DNA of 64,000 nucleotides from an archaeon (GTDB lineage: Archaea; Thermoproteota; Nitrososphaeria; Nitrososphaerales; Gagatemarchaeaceae): positions 62,001 through 126,000 of the forward strand of contig JAKASL010000003.1 of assembly GCA_021819035.1 (NCBI GenBank). Direction: 5' to 3'. Within the stretch, counting starts at the first letter, position 1. Each line of letters opens with the position of its first letter. The notes under the pieces were generated by a model. It saw only the letters and a list, made by a program, of their open reading frames with translations, made no database searches and was not told the DNA's origin. Made by a program: the position numbers and the translations under genes. Of the stretch, positions 1-9,372 are shown piece by piece.

Positions 1-1026
1 CGAACAACGTTCAGAAGAAATCTGGTACTGAGTGTGTTTTCGATTGCTATGTTAGTCAGCTTAACGCTCGCAGGCTCTCCCGTGGCCGCGTCAACCTCTG
101 TAGCGAGTGTGACGGCTTGGCATCAGCTCATGCTAGACAGCTCCTCTGGACTGCCAGGATGTTACTACGCCACATTTCCAAGCCCCGCCTGGCAGGTTGG
201 CAGGTGCTCCACCCCAACCGGGATGATTCCGGCAAATATCGGTGCCCAGTACGGAGACGAAGCGGCCAGCACGACTGGCACAATTGGAGATTCCAGTGGG
301 ACTTTTCCTTCTGAGACAAACTTCACTTCTGAGACAGACAATATATTAGGATCTGATTATTTTTCATTGCAGGCCAACTCAAACATATTCAGCACGACCT
401 GCGGCTCTTTCTTCAACTGTACGGGTCAACCTGTGACAGGTTGGGAACAGTTCTTGGCCCAAAGCGGGAAGTTCGGCAGGGTGAGAGTTGTTATCGAATA
501 CTGGTTGGTCAACTACACAGCGCCCGGCAGTGGAAACGAATACTGTCCGAGTGGTGATGTGCCCGGCGGAGGAACCGCCTGGCAATCTGCCGGATATAGT
601 TGCACCGCCTTCAGTGCTGTATATTCCCCAGAACCTACGGCTCAATCACCCGCCTATCTAAATGACATGGGCTTGGGTGGATCGGCTAATCTCCAGTCGT
701 CTGGGCATGACAGCGTCGTCTATTGCTTCACAACTAGTTGCTATGAAGTTAACGTCAACGACACAGTGATTTATCTGTACAAACACTGGCAGGTTTCAGA
801 GTTCAACGTCCTAGGCTTCGGAGATGGGAGCGAAGCGATTTTCAACTCTGGCTTCTCCCTCATGGTAAAAAACCAACTCTATAACGGCAATAACGGGCCA
901 ATAACAACATCTTGCGACCATATTGTTCCAAGTCACACGGCGGAGACGAACAATCTAAACCTAGGAGCATGCACTGCCACGAATTCCAAGACAGGCACGT
1001 ACATCACATTCTCTGAGTCGGATTAG
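1..1026 (+). CDS. Secreted protein of unknown function, 5' end outside window
   Basis: The frame is open to base 1. A GTG at 34 is possible, but the upstream codons encode an Arg-Arg-Asn stretch before the hydrophobic segment ending in SPVAAS, which looks like the n-region of a Sec signal peptide, so the true start is probably off the window. The mature part has about ten Cys residues, many Asn/Ser/Thr, and motifs GCYYATFPSPAW and EYWLVNY. From memory these recall an uncharacterised secreted family found in soil bacteria. No catalytic motif is recognised. It is likely an exported, disulfide-bonded protein. The region is more AT-rich than the rest of the window. Confidence 0.75.
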   Translation, partial: RTTFRRNLVLSVFSIAMLVSLTLAGSPVAASTSVASVTAWHQLMLDSSSGLPGCYYATFPSPAWQVGRCSTPTGMIPANIGAQYGDEAASTTGTIGDSSGTFPSETNFTSETDNILGSDYFSLQANSNIFSTTCGSFFNCTGQPVTGWEQFLAQSGKFGRVRVVIEYWLVNYTAPGSGNEYCPSGDVPGGGTAWQSAGYSCTAFSAVYSPEPTAQSPAYLNDMGLGGSANLQSSGHDSVVYCFTTSCYEVNVNDTVIYLYKHWQVSEFNVLGFGDGSEAIFNSGFSLMVKNQLYNGNNGPITTSCDHIVPSHTAETNNLNLGACTATNSKTGTYITFSESD

Positions 1027-1029
1027 TTC

Positions 1030-1275
1030 ATGAAACGAAAATACAAGATGGCCGTACTTGGACTACTGGTATTGATTGCTGCCGCTGTTTTCCTGTTCGC
1101 ACCAGTCGTCTACATCTTATCACTACACAGTGGCGCCTCCTTCGTACGTGCGTCTTATCCGGTTTATGTGTCACTGGGATGCAAAACCATTGGATTTGGC
1201 ACAATCTATTCCCCCCAGTACGGAATCGCTTTGGCTTGTTCAGTGCGGAATGCACCTTGGATTCTATCTGCGTGA
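1030..1275 (+). CDS. Small membrane-anchored or secreted protein
   Basis: The 81-residue frame starts at ATG three bases after the stop of the preceding secreted-protein gene, so the two are probably cotranscribed. Residues 1-6 are basic (MKRKYK) and residues 8-30 form one strong hydrophobic segment, a signal anchor or signal peptide. The remaining 50 residues contain two Cys. It is not recognised. It could be a truncated gene, because the ORF ends shortly after the membrane segment in a region rich in remnants. Confidence 0.5.
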   Translation: MKRKYKMAVLGLLVLIAAAVFLFAPVVYILSLHSGASFVRASYPVYVSLGCKTIGFGTIYSPQYGIALACSVRNAPWILSA

Positions 1276-1322
1276 GAATCTCTTGGCCAAGGAATCAAGC
1301 CGATTAAACGCAGAATCCCAAT

Positions 1323-1370
1323 AAGGTAAGATTCCGAGTGGAGCGCCCTGCTAGGGAATCTTCTTACCTT
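1323..1370. repeat. Imperfect inverted repeat between convergent genes
   Basis: AAGGTAAG-ATTCC (1323-1335) is mirrored by GGAAT (1355-1359), a three-base bulge, and CTTACCTT (1363-1370). The paired arms total 13 bp around a loop of about 19 bases. It lies in the roughly 290-base space between the small membrane gene (plus strand) and a convergent two-TM gene. It may act as a bidirectional terminator or be the relic of a mobile element end. Nothing else is recognised in 1276-1566. Confidence 0.4.
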
Positions 1371-1566
1371 GGGGGTCATGGGCAAAAACCCGCGGGTATG
1401 AAGACCCCTTAGCAATGTATCTCAATCACATTTCGTAACGTTGTGAAGAGAACTGAATTATGCCCAAGCCTCAGTTAATTAAGCGAATACCGTCATGAGA
1501 CTGCTTTGCTCGTCCGCAAGGCCGAGAGAATCACTCGTTTTCCGCCAATTCGGCGACGGCCTACTT

Positions 1567-1890
1567 TCACCCCCCTATATTGGGTGTGCGAGCGCCAACT
1601 TCATGCGATTTCGTTCTGGACTTCGTTGCAAGAACCAAGGACACCGATATCACAACGAAAGCAACTCCTGCGGCTAGAATTGTAAGGACAACAGGTCCGT
1701 AATGGATAGCATTCATCCATGACTGGTAGTACGCCGGCGCAACACAGCCATGACAAATACGGTTGCTAGGCAAAATGTGCTGAATGTAACCAAAGGAAGC
1801 GCCGAACAAGAAGACGTTCGAGATTACCCCGATAACCAGTAGGATGGATCCGATACTTAGAAGGATAGCCCGGAGCCTTGTCATTAGCAT
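1567..1890 (-). CDS. Two-TM membrane protein, unknown
   Basis: The protein is about 107 residues if it starts at the ATG at 1890, just after the stop of the upstream protease gene at 1907. A longer frame reaches 1950 but would overlap that gene by 44 bp and adds a charged, non-conserved-looking leader. There are two hydrophobic segments separated by a loop with a CHGC motif, and a basic C-terminus. It is probably cotranscribed with the G1 peptidase gene. The CxxC pair in the exposed loop may form a disulfide or bind a metal. The family is not recognised. Confidence 0.6.
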   Translation of the reverse strand: MLMTRLRAILLSIGSILLVIGVISNVFLFGASFGYIQHILPSNRICHGCVAPAYYQSWMNAIHYGPVVLTILAAGVAFVVISVSLVLATKSRTKSHEVGARTPNIGG

Positions 1891-1906
1891 TTTCGAATCA
1901 CTCTTA

Positions 1907-3076
1907 TCACGTCCCCGAGCTGCTCTTCCATGTTTCGGTAAACTGTCCATAATACGCGCCCCCTCCGCCTGGAACCTGAGAACCTTGGGTCACAGTACTC
2001 AGTGCGATGTTAAGAGTTCCTCCGTTAACCATTTCGTATTCGTTGTACATCCCCGCATTGTATGGAATGTAGATTCCTTCACCCGGCGGGCAATAGTATG
2101 GGTCTGTACATGGGGAACCATAGAAGATTTCTCCCTGAATCGTCAGGGTATTGAACTCGGGCAATCCCGCGGGGCAACCCGAAGGATAGCAAGGGCGTTC
2201 CACCATGAACTGGCCGTAGTATGTGCTCTCAGCGCTGTAAGAGGTCTCGCAGTTCTTGCCGATTGTATTATCTGCAATATAGGCGTAGGGGATGAGATTC
2301 CCGTTGCTGTCAGGATAGATATAGACATCGGCGTAGATTTGGTCTGATTGATTGGGGGAGAAGCAATTATCAGTTGGGAAGTTGGGATAGTCCTCAAGCC
2401 ACGCTTCGTATGTATGCTGGCATCCGCTGGCGCAATTCAGAATCGAATCAGTGCCCGTCTGGACGAGACCTCCTCCCCCGCCTGCACTAGCCGAGATCCC
2501 CACCCACGCAGACAAGACACAGAGTTCGTTTGTACACGATTGCTGTGGAGACTGCGACACATAAGGCACTTGCCAAAGCATCACGGCGGTGTTCACAAGT
2601 GGCGTGGAAGTGTTATAGAATTCGTACCCGGACCAGGTGGATTGTTGTTCAGTCGAACTGTGAGACCACAGCACATTCTGAAGTGTTGCTTTTGTAACCT
2701 GTGTAAGACTTGGATTCAGACTCACTACAAGCGACGCCTTTGTAATGCCATCGAGTGTTTGGAGCAAGAAGACCACATTAGCACTGTCTAGCACGGAGTC
2801 GCAATTCGCGTCAAAAGACCAGACGTAGTAGATGTTGCTGTACTTGGTCAAATATCCTGATGATGCGCTTTTGTATTCAGGCGAAGAAACAGCCAGGTTT
2901 ACTTCCTGGGTCGCGTTGAAGCGTGAAGTTATCGAAGCCTCCTGTCTGGGCAAGTATGAATTACACCCATTTTGTGCGGTCGCTGATGTGGCGGCCGGAT
3001 GACCGTTTGCAAGCGCAAGGACTGATAACGACAAAAGGAGCACCAAAGCACCAGTTGGAAGCTTCTTCGAATTCAT
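1907..3076 (-). CDS. Secreted glutamic endopeptidase-like protein (G1/eqolisin, Peptidase_A4)
   Basis: A 389-residue protein with a clear signal peptide (residues 1-27). The middle matches the eqolisin fold signature in order: WSGYEFYN (148-155), AVMLWQVP (164-171), SAWVGIS (189-195), LVQTGTD (204-210), EAWLEDYP (224-231) and FMVERP (290-295). In eqolisins the catalytic pair is Gln in the QTG segment and Glu in the VERP segment; both are present here (Q206, E293). G1 enzymes are acid-active endopeptidases. Extra Cys pairs suggest disulfides for an exported enzyme. It is divergently transcribed from a membrane-bound regulator. The family assignment comes from motif memory, not from a search. 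Confidence 0.75.
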   Translation of the reverse strand: MNSKKLPTGALVLLLSLSVLALANGHPAATSATAQNGCNSYLPRQEASITSRFNATQEVNLAVSSPEYKSASSGYLTKYSNIYYVWSFDANCDSVLDSANVVFLLQTLDGITKASLVVSLNPSLTQVTKATLQNVLWSHSSTEQQSTWSGYEFYNTSTPLVNTAVMLWQVPYVSQSPQQSCTNELCVLSAWVGISASAGGGGGLVQTGTDSILNCASGCQHTYEAWLEDYPNFPTDNCFSPNQSDQIYADVYIYPDSNGNLIPYAYIADNTIGKNCETSYSAESTYYGQFMVERPCYPSGCPAGLPEFNTLTIQGEIFYGSPCTDPYYCPPGEGIYIPYNAGMYNEYEMVNGGTLNIALSTVTQGSQVPGGGGAYYGQFTETWKSSSGT

Positions 3077-3127
3077 ATTTCTTCACTACACCGGCAGATT
3101 ATTGGCCTGTGCTAACTAAAGTAATTT

Positions 3128-3145
3128 TGTCTGAATTGTCGGACA
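3128..3145. promoter_or_regulatory. Candidate operator between protease and regulator genes
   Basis: Half-sites TGTCTGA and TCGGACA (6 of 7 positions symmetric, 4-base spacer) lie in the 106-bp divergent intergenic region. Just beyond, TATAACATAA (3152-3161) is centred about 26 bases upstream of the regulator ATG at 3183, which fits a leaderless start. The dyad would therefore sit directly upstream of the regulator promoter and between it and the peptidase gene, the expected place for autoregulation. Confidence 0.45.
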
Positions 3146-3182
3146 TAAGCCTATAACATAAATTTCGCCAATCAGGCAATCT

Positions 3183-3737
3183 ATGCACTGGGTCCGCATT
3201 CTGCCAATTGCAATTCTTCTCCTCGCATTGCTTACTACGGGACTGGCCGTTGTCTTGCAACTGGCATTGCCGCAACTTGCTTCGCATTGCTCACCGGCAG
3301 AACCCTGTGCGACATCTTTGGCGCAGTTGTTCTCGATCATGAGGTTCTCAGAGTTTGCCGCGCCGATAAGTTGGGCTGGAGTTGGGTCTCTGTGTGTATG
3401 GCGCGGATATACCAAGTCCAAGTGGACGCAACTTGGCTACGACCGAGACGCGTTCAAATTCATGACTCAAATGAGAGGGGCCGCAACCCGGTTGAAGCTG
3501 CTGGAATCGCTTGACTCGCCGATGGACAGGCTCCAGCTCGCAAGAAGGCTTGGACTCGACTGGAAAGCTATCGATAGACAGACACAGATTTTATGCAGGT
3601 ATGGCCTCATTCGAGAGGAGCAAGCATACGGGAAGGTAAGAATCTATTCACTTTCAGAGAATGGCAGGATTATGCTGAAACTCATAAAGGATTTAGGCGC
3701 ACAAAACCAACAACAGCAAGAATCGCTCCAACGATGA
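3183..3737 (+). CDS. Membrane-anchored winged-helix transcriptional regulator
   Basis: A 184-residue protein. The N-terminal half has a hydrophobic segment at about residues 6-30 and a second at about 57-72. From about residue 88 the chain reads as an ArsR/MarR-like winged helix: RLKLLESLDSP, then LQLARRLGLDWKAIDRQ as the recognition helix region, then YGKVRIYSLSENG as the wing. A DNA-binding domain tethered to the membrane suggests a one-component sensor of envelope or extracellular signals. It is divergent from the secreted G1 peptidase gene, its most likely target. The ATG sits about 26 bases after a TATA box, so a leaderless mRNA is likely. Confidence 0.7.
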   Translation: MHWVRILPIAILLLALLTTGLAVVLQLALPQLASHCSPAEPCATSLAQLFSIMRFSEFAAPISWAGVGSLCVWRGYTKSKWTQLGYDRDAFKFMTQMRGAATRLKLLESLDSPMDRLQLARRLGLDWKAIDRQTQILCRYGLIREEQAYGKVRIYSLSENGRIMLKLIKDLGAQNQQQQESLQR

Positions 3738-3862
3738 GTTCCTCACTTGTGCCATTCTCCCGAAATAATCATCCTTTGTGCTCGGTGAAGTGCTACGGCC
3801 AGCAATTCTCAAAGAAGTTCTAGCGCGAGATTATCACATTGTGTTACCCGTAACTTCAGACG

Positions 3863-4195
3863 TTACCTTTGCCATACGAGCGGTCTCCGTAACAGCTTCT
3901 CTTCCCTGAAGAGGTCTAGTCCTTTACGATTTTCCAGTCCAAAAAACCTTAGGGTGTATTCCCCCTTCGGCGATACGTACGCTAGACTCTTCTCCGTTTC
4001 CCAATCAGAGCTCAAATCCGTCCCCCCTCCCTGGCGAGCCCGCACCAGCCTTCGCCACCCGAGCGAGTGCACGAGGCTCGCGACGAAGCCCTGCGCCGGC
4101 AGGTACTTCGGCCTGGACATCGTCTGTCCGTCCTTGAGGGCGACGTTGAAGAAAGTGACACCGGGCTTCAGGCCGCCCGCCTCTGTCGCGCTCAT
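3863..4195 (-). CDS. Hypothetical protein, 110 residues
   Basis: The plausible start is the ATG at 4195, which overlaps the stop of the upstream membrane gene by 4 bp, so translational coupling is likely. A longer frame exists upstream but its composition is that of an antisense or out-of-frame reading. The protein is soluble, mixed charge, with SRPKYLPAQGFVASLVHSLG and a C-terminal basic stretch. It is not recognised. It sits in a short operon with the membrane protein and just downstream of a recombinase gene, so it may belong to the same acquired segment. Confidence 0.55.
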   Translation of the reverse strand: MSATEAGGLKPGVTFFNVALKDGQTMSRPKYLPAQGFVASLVHSLGWRRLVRARQGGGTDLSSDWETEKSLAYVSPKGEYTLRFFGLENRKGLDLFREEKLLRRPLVWQR

Positions 4196-4776
4196 GTCCC
4201 CATCCTTCCTTGCTCGTGGTCCACATGTTGAAGGACGGCTGCCTGGGCGGATGAGGGCGAGGGAGGCGTTTCGGCCTCTTGTTCCCTGCCCAGCCGGCCG
4301 AGGTACTTCAGCAGCGACCCTTTCCTCCCGGAGGGGAGGTGGTACCTGATGGGGTGGAACGGGAAGGCGCCGCAGCGGCGGTAGGTCGCGACGATGAGCG
4401 GCACCGCAGGAGCGAGCTGCAGCAGCGCCGGGAGCGCGGCCTCCGCGAGCGGCTGTGGCATGATGACCAGCTTCGAGACGAGGACCGCGGACAGCCAGAG
4501 CACCAGAAACGAAAGGAGATACAGCGCCTTGGTCCTGCCCGCCCGCCGCCGCTCGGCCTTCAGCCCCAACTCCATCTTCAGCCGCTGCGCCGGTGCGAGC
4601 GCCGCGGCGTCCATCAGCTTCAGTCTCGCGAGCACCGCCACCCAGTCCCTCAACCCTCTCCTCTCCCTGACCGGGTGCACGAGCCTCGACAGCTCGTGGC
4701 GATACGCGAGGAAATAGAAAATCAGCCACCAGGACAAGGGCGTGTACGACAGCGCAAAGAGGAACGGGCTTGCCAT
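4192..4776 (-). CDS. Multi-TM membrane protein, unknown
   Basis: A 194-residue protein from ATG 4776. Residues 4-24 form one TM segment, 84-105 a second and about 115-132 a third. A basic cytosolic stretch lies between TM1 and TM2. The C-terminus after residue 165 is charged and Pro/Ser-rich. It starts 36 bp downstream of the recombinase stop and overlaps the next gene by 4 bp. The same frame extends upstream to 5403, but that part only shadows the recombinase gene. The family is not recognised. Confidence 0.6.
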   Translation of the reverse strand: MASPFLFALSYTPLSWWLIFYFLAYRHELSRLVHPVRERRGLRDWVAVLARLKLMDAAALAPAQRLKMELGLKAERRRAGRTKALYLLSFLVLWLSAVLVSKLVIMPQPLAEAALPALLQLAPAVPLIVATYRRCGAFPFHPIRYHLPSGRKGSLLKYLGRLGREQEAETPPSPSSAQAAVLQHVDHEQGRMGT

Positions 4777-4811
4777 CTGTTCTTTCTGCTCTTTCCGCCT
4801 TAAAACAGCGG

Positions 4812-5516
4812 TCACCACTTCTGCGTGAAGGCAGGGTGGAACCGCCTGTACGACTCCTGGGCCTCCTCGAAGCCCACTTTCTTGTAGTGCCTCGCCTTGA
4901 CCTCCTTCGAATGGCCTGCGGCCCTCGCCGAGGTGTCGGCGTCGCCGCCCGCCTGATCGTGGTGCCTCTCCCCAGCTTCGCGCAAGGCCATGCAGCTGAC
5001 GAGCCTGTAAACCCTCCCCGTGGGAGTGACGGCCTTCTCCCTCTGGACGTTGAGGAGGGTCGCGTGATGGTCGAGGACCTTCTCGAAGTGCCTGAGCGTG
5101 AACTGTCTCCCTGACTTCGGATTCAAGAAGACCAGGCCCTTCTTCCTGTTTCCTACCACGTGCCTGAGCATCTCGTTCGTCGCCTGAATGACGCACATGC
5201 TCCTTGGAAGCATCACCGACTGGTCGGTCTTGGGGTTGTACTTCTTCTTGGTCGTCACAGCGGTGAGTTCTCCCGTGCCCTTGTTCCAGTTCTCGATCAG
5301 CAGATTGAGGACTTCGAAGGGCCTGAAAGTCGTCTCGTAGATGACGCGGAAGAACGCCCTGGGGACGAGAGGGATGTCCGGACAGGTGCAGACCGCCCTG
5401 CACTCCTCCACCGTCATGCCCCTGTCCAGGAGCAGCTGGGGCGCCCCGAGGACCTTGTTCGTACTTCGATTTTCGGCCCCAAAACCTGCTGCCCCAAGCG
5501 ACGACTTCAGGTCCAA
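4812..5516 (-). CDS. Tyrosine recombinase / phage-type integrase, catalytic domain
   Basis: The chain of at most 234 residues contains the tyrosine recombinase core: FRPFEVLNLL with the first catalytic Arg, a beta-hairpin region with GLVFLNPKSGRQFT, ALREAG with the second Arg, AAGHS with the conserved His, and RHYKKV with the nucleophilic Tyr near the C-terminus. The start is uncertain: TTG at 5516 opens the longest frame and ATG at 5417 is an alternative. The usual N-terminal arm/SAM-like core-binding domain is missing or very short, so it may be a minimal archaeal recombinase or an N-terminally truncated remnant. It marks the left region as a likely integrated element. Confidence 0.7.
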   Translation of the reverse strand: MDLKSSLGAAGFGAENRSTNKVLGAPQLLLDRGMTVEECRAVCTCPDIPLVPRAFFRVIYETTFRPFEVLNLLIENWNKGTGELTAVTTKKKYNPKTDQSVMLPRSMCVIQATNEMLRHVVGNRKKGLVFLNPKSGRQFTLRHFEKVLDHHATLLNVQREKAVTPTGRVYRLVSCMALREAGERHHDQAGGDADTSARAAGHSKEVKARHYKKVGFEEAQESYRRFHPAFTQKW

Positions 5517-5919
5517 AGTTCGTGGTTCGCGGAGGAAGTACGAACGGCCTTTTAACGCGAGATTTGCCCGGAAACCCGCTCTGCTACCGCTGCGGCACCA
5601 GAGGTCGAGTCCACCGCGAGGGGATGGGCCGGAAGGGATGCAATTAATTATTTAGGCGAATCCTTTCGGAAGCCCGGGGACTTTCAAATGCGTCTCCGCA
5701 TTGTGAATGCCAAACCTATCTGCAACCGTTGCAGCTACGACTACGATATACAAACCAGTCTGATACGGGGCTAAGAAGGAGCGCACGATATGGGCGGACG
5801 TTCCTGCGACCTTCGGTTTCCAAAATGCAAGTTGTGACCGAATTCCACCCCACTTTGCTTGTAGGTCTTAAGACTCGGAAAATCATGGGTTTGGTCTGCT
5901 CTCTGGTTCCGATGTTGGC

Positions 5920-6069
5920 GACGTGCTTCCACTGGGTGTAGTCCCTCCTGGAGAACTTGGAGGAGTAGAGCGGCACGCGCTGACGTCGGCAGACCTTGAA
6001 GACAGCCCTGACCATCCTTATGTAGCGGCTGAGCCTCCTCGTCTCGTCGTCGTCCTTCGGATGCTTCAT
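5920..6069 (-). pseudogene. Remnant of a DDE transposase N-terminus
   Basis: A short minus-strand stretch reads RRLSRYIRMVRAVFK followed by VPLYSSKFSRRDYTQW. The second motif is the typical N-terminal signature of IS4/IS5-like DDE transposases (YSxKFSRxDYTxxQ). After about residue 62 the frame loses all resemblance and no DDE catalytic region follows, so only a fragment is left. No terminal inverted repeats were found. The surrounding 5517-6240 has no other recognisable gene. Confidence 0.45.
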
Positions 6070-6246
6070 CTTCGACCGAGACGGAGGTCCGGGGGACGAT
6101 GGCAAAACCAGCCATCTGAAAGAAACTAGAGCCTATCACGAAGGGAATCTCATTCAGAACTGATTCCTGAAGAGAGGGTTTCTACAGAGCCGAAGGAGGT
6201 TGTTCCTTTAATACCATCCAGATGCCCCAGGGATGGACCAACCGAC

Positions 6247-6609
6247 ATGGTCGAAATCGAATACCGCCCCTATCAGAAGATCGTCGTCCACGAGATCAGG
6301 AAACTAGATGTCCCCGAGTTCTTCAAGTCGATTATTGAGCAGACCGAGGCGCAGAAGCAGGCGGGCATCCCCGCGGTCAACTGGATTGACGGAATAGCCT
6401 TCGTCATCGGCCAGTTCCCGCCGACCCCGGAGACGATATCCGAGAGCTTGAAGGGGATAATCCACTACGCGATAGTCAACTTCACTGAGACCAGCTTTCA
6501 AGACGAGAAGAGGGCGCTGGTGAACAACCGGGAGTTCCCGGTGAGGATGATCAGGGCAGAGAAAAACCCTGACTTCGTCGAGCTGGTCAGGTACCTGAAG
6601 ACGTTTTAA
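6247..6609 (+). CDS. Conserved-looking hypothetical protein, 120 residues
   Basis: The frame starts at ATG 6247, with TTTAATACC about 36-40 bases upstream as a possible TATA element. The product is a soluble alpha/beta protein with no membrane segment or Cys motif, containing EIRKLDVPEFFKSIIEQ and IDGIAFVIGQFPPTPE. The composition and codon use look like a genuine gene. The function is unknown. It is isolated: no co-directional neighbour lies within 900 bp downstream. Confidence 0.6.
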   Translation: MVEIEYRPYQKIVVHEIRKLDVPEFFKSIIEQTEAQKQAGIPAVNWIDGIAFVIGQFPPTPETISESLKGIIHYAIVNFTETSFQDEKRALVNNREFPVRMIRAEKNPDFVELVRYLKTF

Positions 6610-7542
6610 CCTGCGTCGGCCGCTCCCTGATGCGGCTGCCGGTGGACCCGTTCAGCGTTGGTCGAGGCTGGCGGTTGCTCTGCAAGTCACCGTCCGTGTC
6701 GCGCAGGCACAGGTCCTCCTTCTGCGGGCTCACATCTGCTGTTAGAGGTACCGAAGCTCTAGCAGGCTGCAAATACTGGCGTGAGGCCCTTCAAAGAGCG
6801 CTTCGACCACGCAAGGTCTGTCCCCGGGCTCCGATGAATTTGCCGCCGGGCGACTGCATCTCACAATCATTCTTGCAGTCATCGGTGCTGAACGTGGACG
6901 CGGGAATTTTTCTCGCCCCTTTCCAAAAGCTCTTTTGACTTCCTCGTCTTGAGACGAAGGTCCAGGGCTTTTGGAGGGCTGTATCAAGGTGATTCTGATT
7001 GAGGGGGAGGGCTGTCAGGCAGTGGAGGGCAGGAAAAGCAGAGTCATCGGAGCGCTTCGCAGGCCCTACTTTCGCGGTGTAGAGGCGCAGAACATCTCCT
7101 GGCCCCCGATGATGCCTGTCACTAGTCCAGGTTAGAAGACCATCTTAATGTCGTCCCAGGTCCGGACATCGGTCGCTTGACATTCTTGTTACACGAGTGC
7201 AACCGGGGGTCTGCGGTATCGCATGACCCTGACGCAAGATGCGGGCGCGGCTATGTGCCTTTCCGGTCTTGGGAGGTCGCCCCGTTGGAAACGCTCTTGC
7301 GATGAGTCCGCCGAGCGCGGTATTCCCCGCCCCCTCCACGTGGCCCGCCCCGACGTCTGAGGCAGCGCCAGACATTTCGAGAACTCTGTCACGCTGGTAT
7401 ACACCCCTGAGGAGTGACTGGACGGGCTCGAGGCCAATCTCTTCCATTACGCTTGTGAATAGCTGCTTAACTGCATAGGTGACTTCACTATTCGCGTCCG
7501 GCGCTTCATGATGGGGCGACTACATCCAGTCAACCTAACCAG
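6610..7542. other. Gene-poor interval with possible gene debris
   Basis: No ORF in these 930 bases has convincing gene-like composition together with a start and promoter. On the minus strand about 7250-7525 there is an open stretch containing VKQLFTSVMEEIGLEP and on the plus strand about 7000-7138 one containing EGRKSRVIGALRRPY. Both read like fragments of real proteins but lack starts and end abruptly, consistent with decayed genes. No tRNA, repeat or insertion-sequence end was recognised. Confidence 0.35.
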
Positions 7543-9372
7543 CTAAACGTCTTCCCTTCCCTTGAACTGAGAGAGACCAAAGCTTCCGCCGATTTCGTTC
7601 AACCCGCGCGCGTCCTGTACTTGGGGGCCCAGGTCAGAAGCAGGGGCAACTGCGGCTGGTGTCGCTATGGGGATTTGTGCGCTCGGCTTTGCCTCCGTGG
7701 CCTCCGTCTCGTAGATATACACCCTGCCACGGAGCAGCGAGGAGACCGCGGCGGCCATAGACAGGCCCAGACCTACGTAGAACGCGAGGGCTAGCGCAGT
7801 CATGAAGGGAGGCGCGATGGCGTTGGGGAAGAAAATATTCCCTGTGATGAGGTTCATCGTCTGTTGGGGGATTGATGCCACCAATTGCGCGGTCTGAGGC
7901 ATGTTCTGGAGTTGCGTGATGATGCTGCCCACCGGGTTGTATCCCAGGAACGCCGCGAAGAGCGCCCCGGTTGGCGAGATATTGGCGAACACGGCACCCA
8001 GTTGAGGCACTCCTGCGCTCTTGAAGGCTGAGACCAAGGCGGCCGGGAGGTTGTTGGCGAGGGCGCTTATGACAATTGAGAAGAACAAAGCCAGGCTCGC
8101 CATTGAGCCTGTGTTCTGTAGCGTAGCACGCATGCCTGAAGCTGCCCCGCGGTGCTCTATGGGGACAGAATTCATGATGGACGCGGTGTTCGGGGAGGCA
8201 AACATCCCGTTCCCCATCCCCATTATGAAGAGGATTACTGCGAATGGGAAGTAGGAGAAGTTGTACGGAAGGCTGGCGAGAGCATAGAACGTGATGCCAA
8301 CGATGACCATGCCCAAGGTCGAGAAGCCTCGAGCACCATATCGGTCAGAGAGCCATCCGCTGACTGGACCCATTACTGCGAAGCCAGCGAGCATCGGGAT
8401 CATGTATATCCCTGCCCAAAAGGGCGTCGATTGGTAGCTGTATCCGTGTAGTGGCAGCCAGATCCCCTGCAGGAGTATGATCAGCATTATCATGACGCCT
8501 CCTCTGCCGAACGAAGCGAGGAGGCCGGCGAAGTTGGCAGCCGAGAACATCCTGTTCTTGAAGAGGCCGAGCCTGAACATCGGGCCCTCGACCTTGGTTT
8601 CGATGAAGGGGAAGACGGCAAGCAGAGCTATTCCGGCTGCTAGCGCGGCGACGACCCAAGGGTTGCTCCAGCCCATGGTCGAACCCCCATAAGGGAGGAG
8701 CCCGTAGGTGGCACCTATGAGCAATATCGTGAGACCTCCCCCCCAGGTGAGGTTCCCCCAGATGTCCAGCTTCTGGCCCTTCCTTATGGTCGCTATCTCC
8801 TTTAGCTTCCAGTAAGACCAGGCCGTGCCGAACACCCCTACAGGAACGCTGACGAGGAAGACGTACCTCCAGTCGAAGGCTGCCAGGATGCCTCCGAGTA
8901 TGAGCCCAGCCAGCGATCCGACCAAAGCGGCGACCTGGTTGATCCCCAGCGCCTTTCCTCGCTCGCTGTACGGGAATGCGTCCGTGAGTATGGCCGCACT
9001 GTTGGCGAAGAGGAAGGCGGCCCCGACTCCCTGGACAATCCTGAAGACGATGAGCTCCAGTGCACCTGCATCACCGGTGTTGGGAGTGAGATAGAGGAGT
9101 ATGGAGCCCGCAGTGAAGATGGCGAAACCGAGGTTGTAAAGCCTGACCCTGCCGTACATGTCTGAAATCCTCCCGAACATCACGAGGAGGGAGGCAGTCA
9201 CTACCATGTAGCCGAAGAGGATCCAAAGCAGATATTGGAAAGAGGTCAGAGGGTCGATGTTGATGCCCCTGAAGATCGCTGGGAGGGATATCAGGACTAT
9301 GTTCGCGTTTATCGACGCCATCAGGACCCCTACCGTAGTATTGGAGAGGGCGACCCACTTGTATTGGACCAT
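7543..9372 (-). CDS. MFS drug exporter, DHA2 family (EmrB/QacA type, 14 TM)
   Basis: A 609-residue protein with a 14-helix DHA2 hydropathy pattern. The MFS motif A ([14 protein letters not shown]) follows TM2 and the antiporter motif C region ([13 protein letters not shown]) lies in TM5. Members export drugs or metabolites by proton antiport across the cytoplasmic membrane. The soluble C-terminal tail of about 60 residues is Ala/Pro-rich. It is divergent from a MarR gene 147 bp away, the usual arrangement for an inducible efflux pump. ATG at 9372. The substrate cannot be told from sequence. Confidence 0.9.
   Translation of the reverse strand: MVQYKWVALSNTTVGVLMASINANIVLISLPAIFRGINIDPLTSFQYLLWILFGYMVVTASLLVMFGRISDMYGRVRLYNLGFAIFTAGSILLYLTPNTGDAGALELIVFRIVQGVGAAFLFANSAAILTDAFPYSERGKALGINQVAALVGSLAGLILGGILAAFDWRYVFLVSVPVGVFGTAWSYWKLKEIATIRKGQKLDIWGNLTWGGGLTILLIGATYGLLPYGGSTMGWSNPWVVAALAAGIALLAVFPFIETKVEGPMFRLGLFKNRMFSAANFAGLLASFGRGGVMIMLIILLQGIWLPLHGYSYQSTPFWAGIYMIPMLAGFAVMGPVSGWLSDRYGARGFSTLGMVIVGITFYALASLPYNFSYFPFAVILFIMGMGNGMFASPNTASIMNSVPIEHRGAASGMRATLQNTGSMASLALFFSIVISALANNLPAALVSAFKSAGVPQLGAVFANISPTGALFAAFLGYNPVGSIITQLQNMPQTAQLVASIPQQTMNLITGNIFFPNAIAPPFMTALALAFYVGLGLSMAAAVSSLLRGRVYIYETEATEAKPSAQIPIATPAAVAPASDLGPQVQDARGLNEIGGSFGLSQFKGREDV

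Noticed and set aside
3863-4729. 288-codon minus frame and the 403-codon frame to 5403 as single long genes
   Set aside because: Only their C-terminal parts have gene-like composition; the upstream parts are Arg/Gly/Pro-rich shadows of the neighbouring gene. Split into genes ending at 3863 and 4192 with ATG starts.
7145-7447. Minus-strand ORF of 100 codons with gene-like start (MEEIGLEPVQSLL)
   Set aside because: The gene-like composition begins upstream of any start codon and fades after about 80 residues; no family or promoter. Treated as possible debris in the gene-poor interval.
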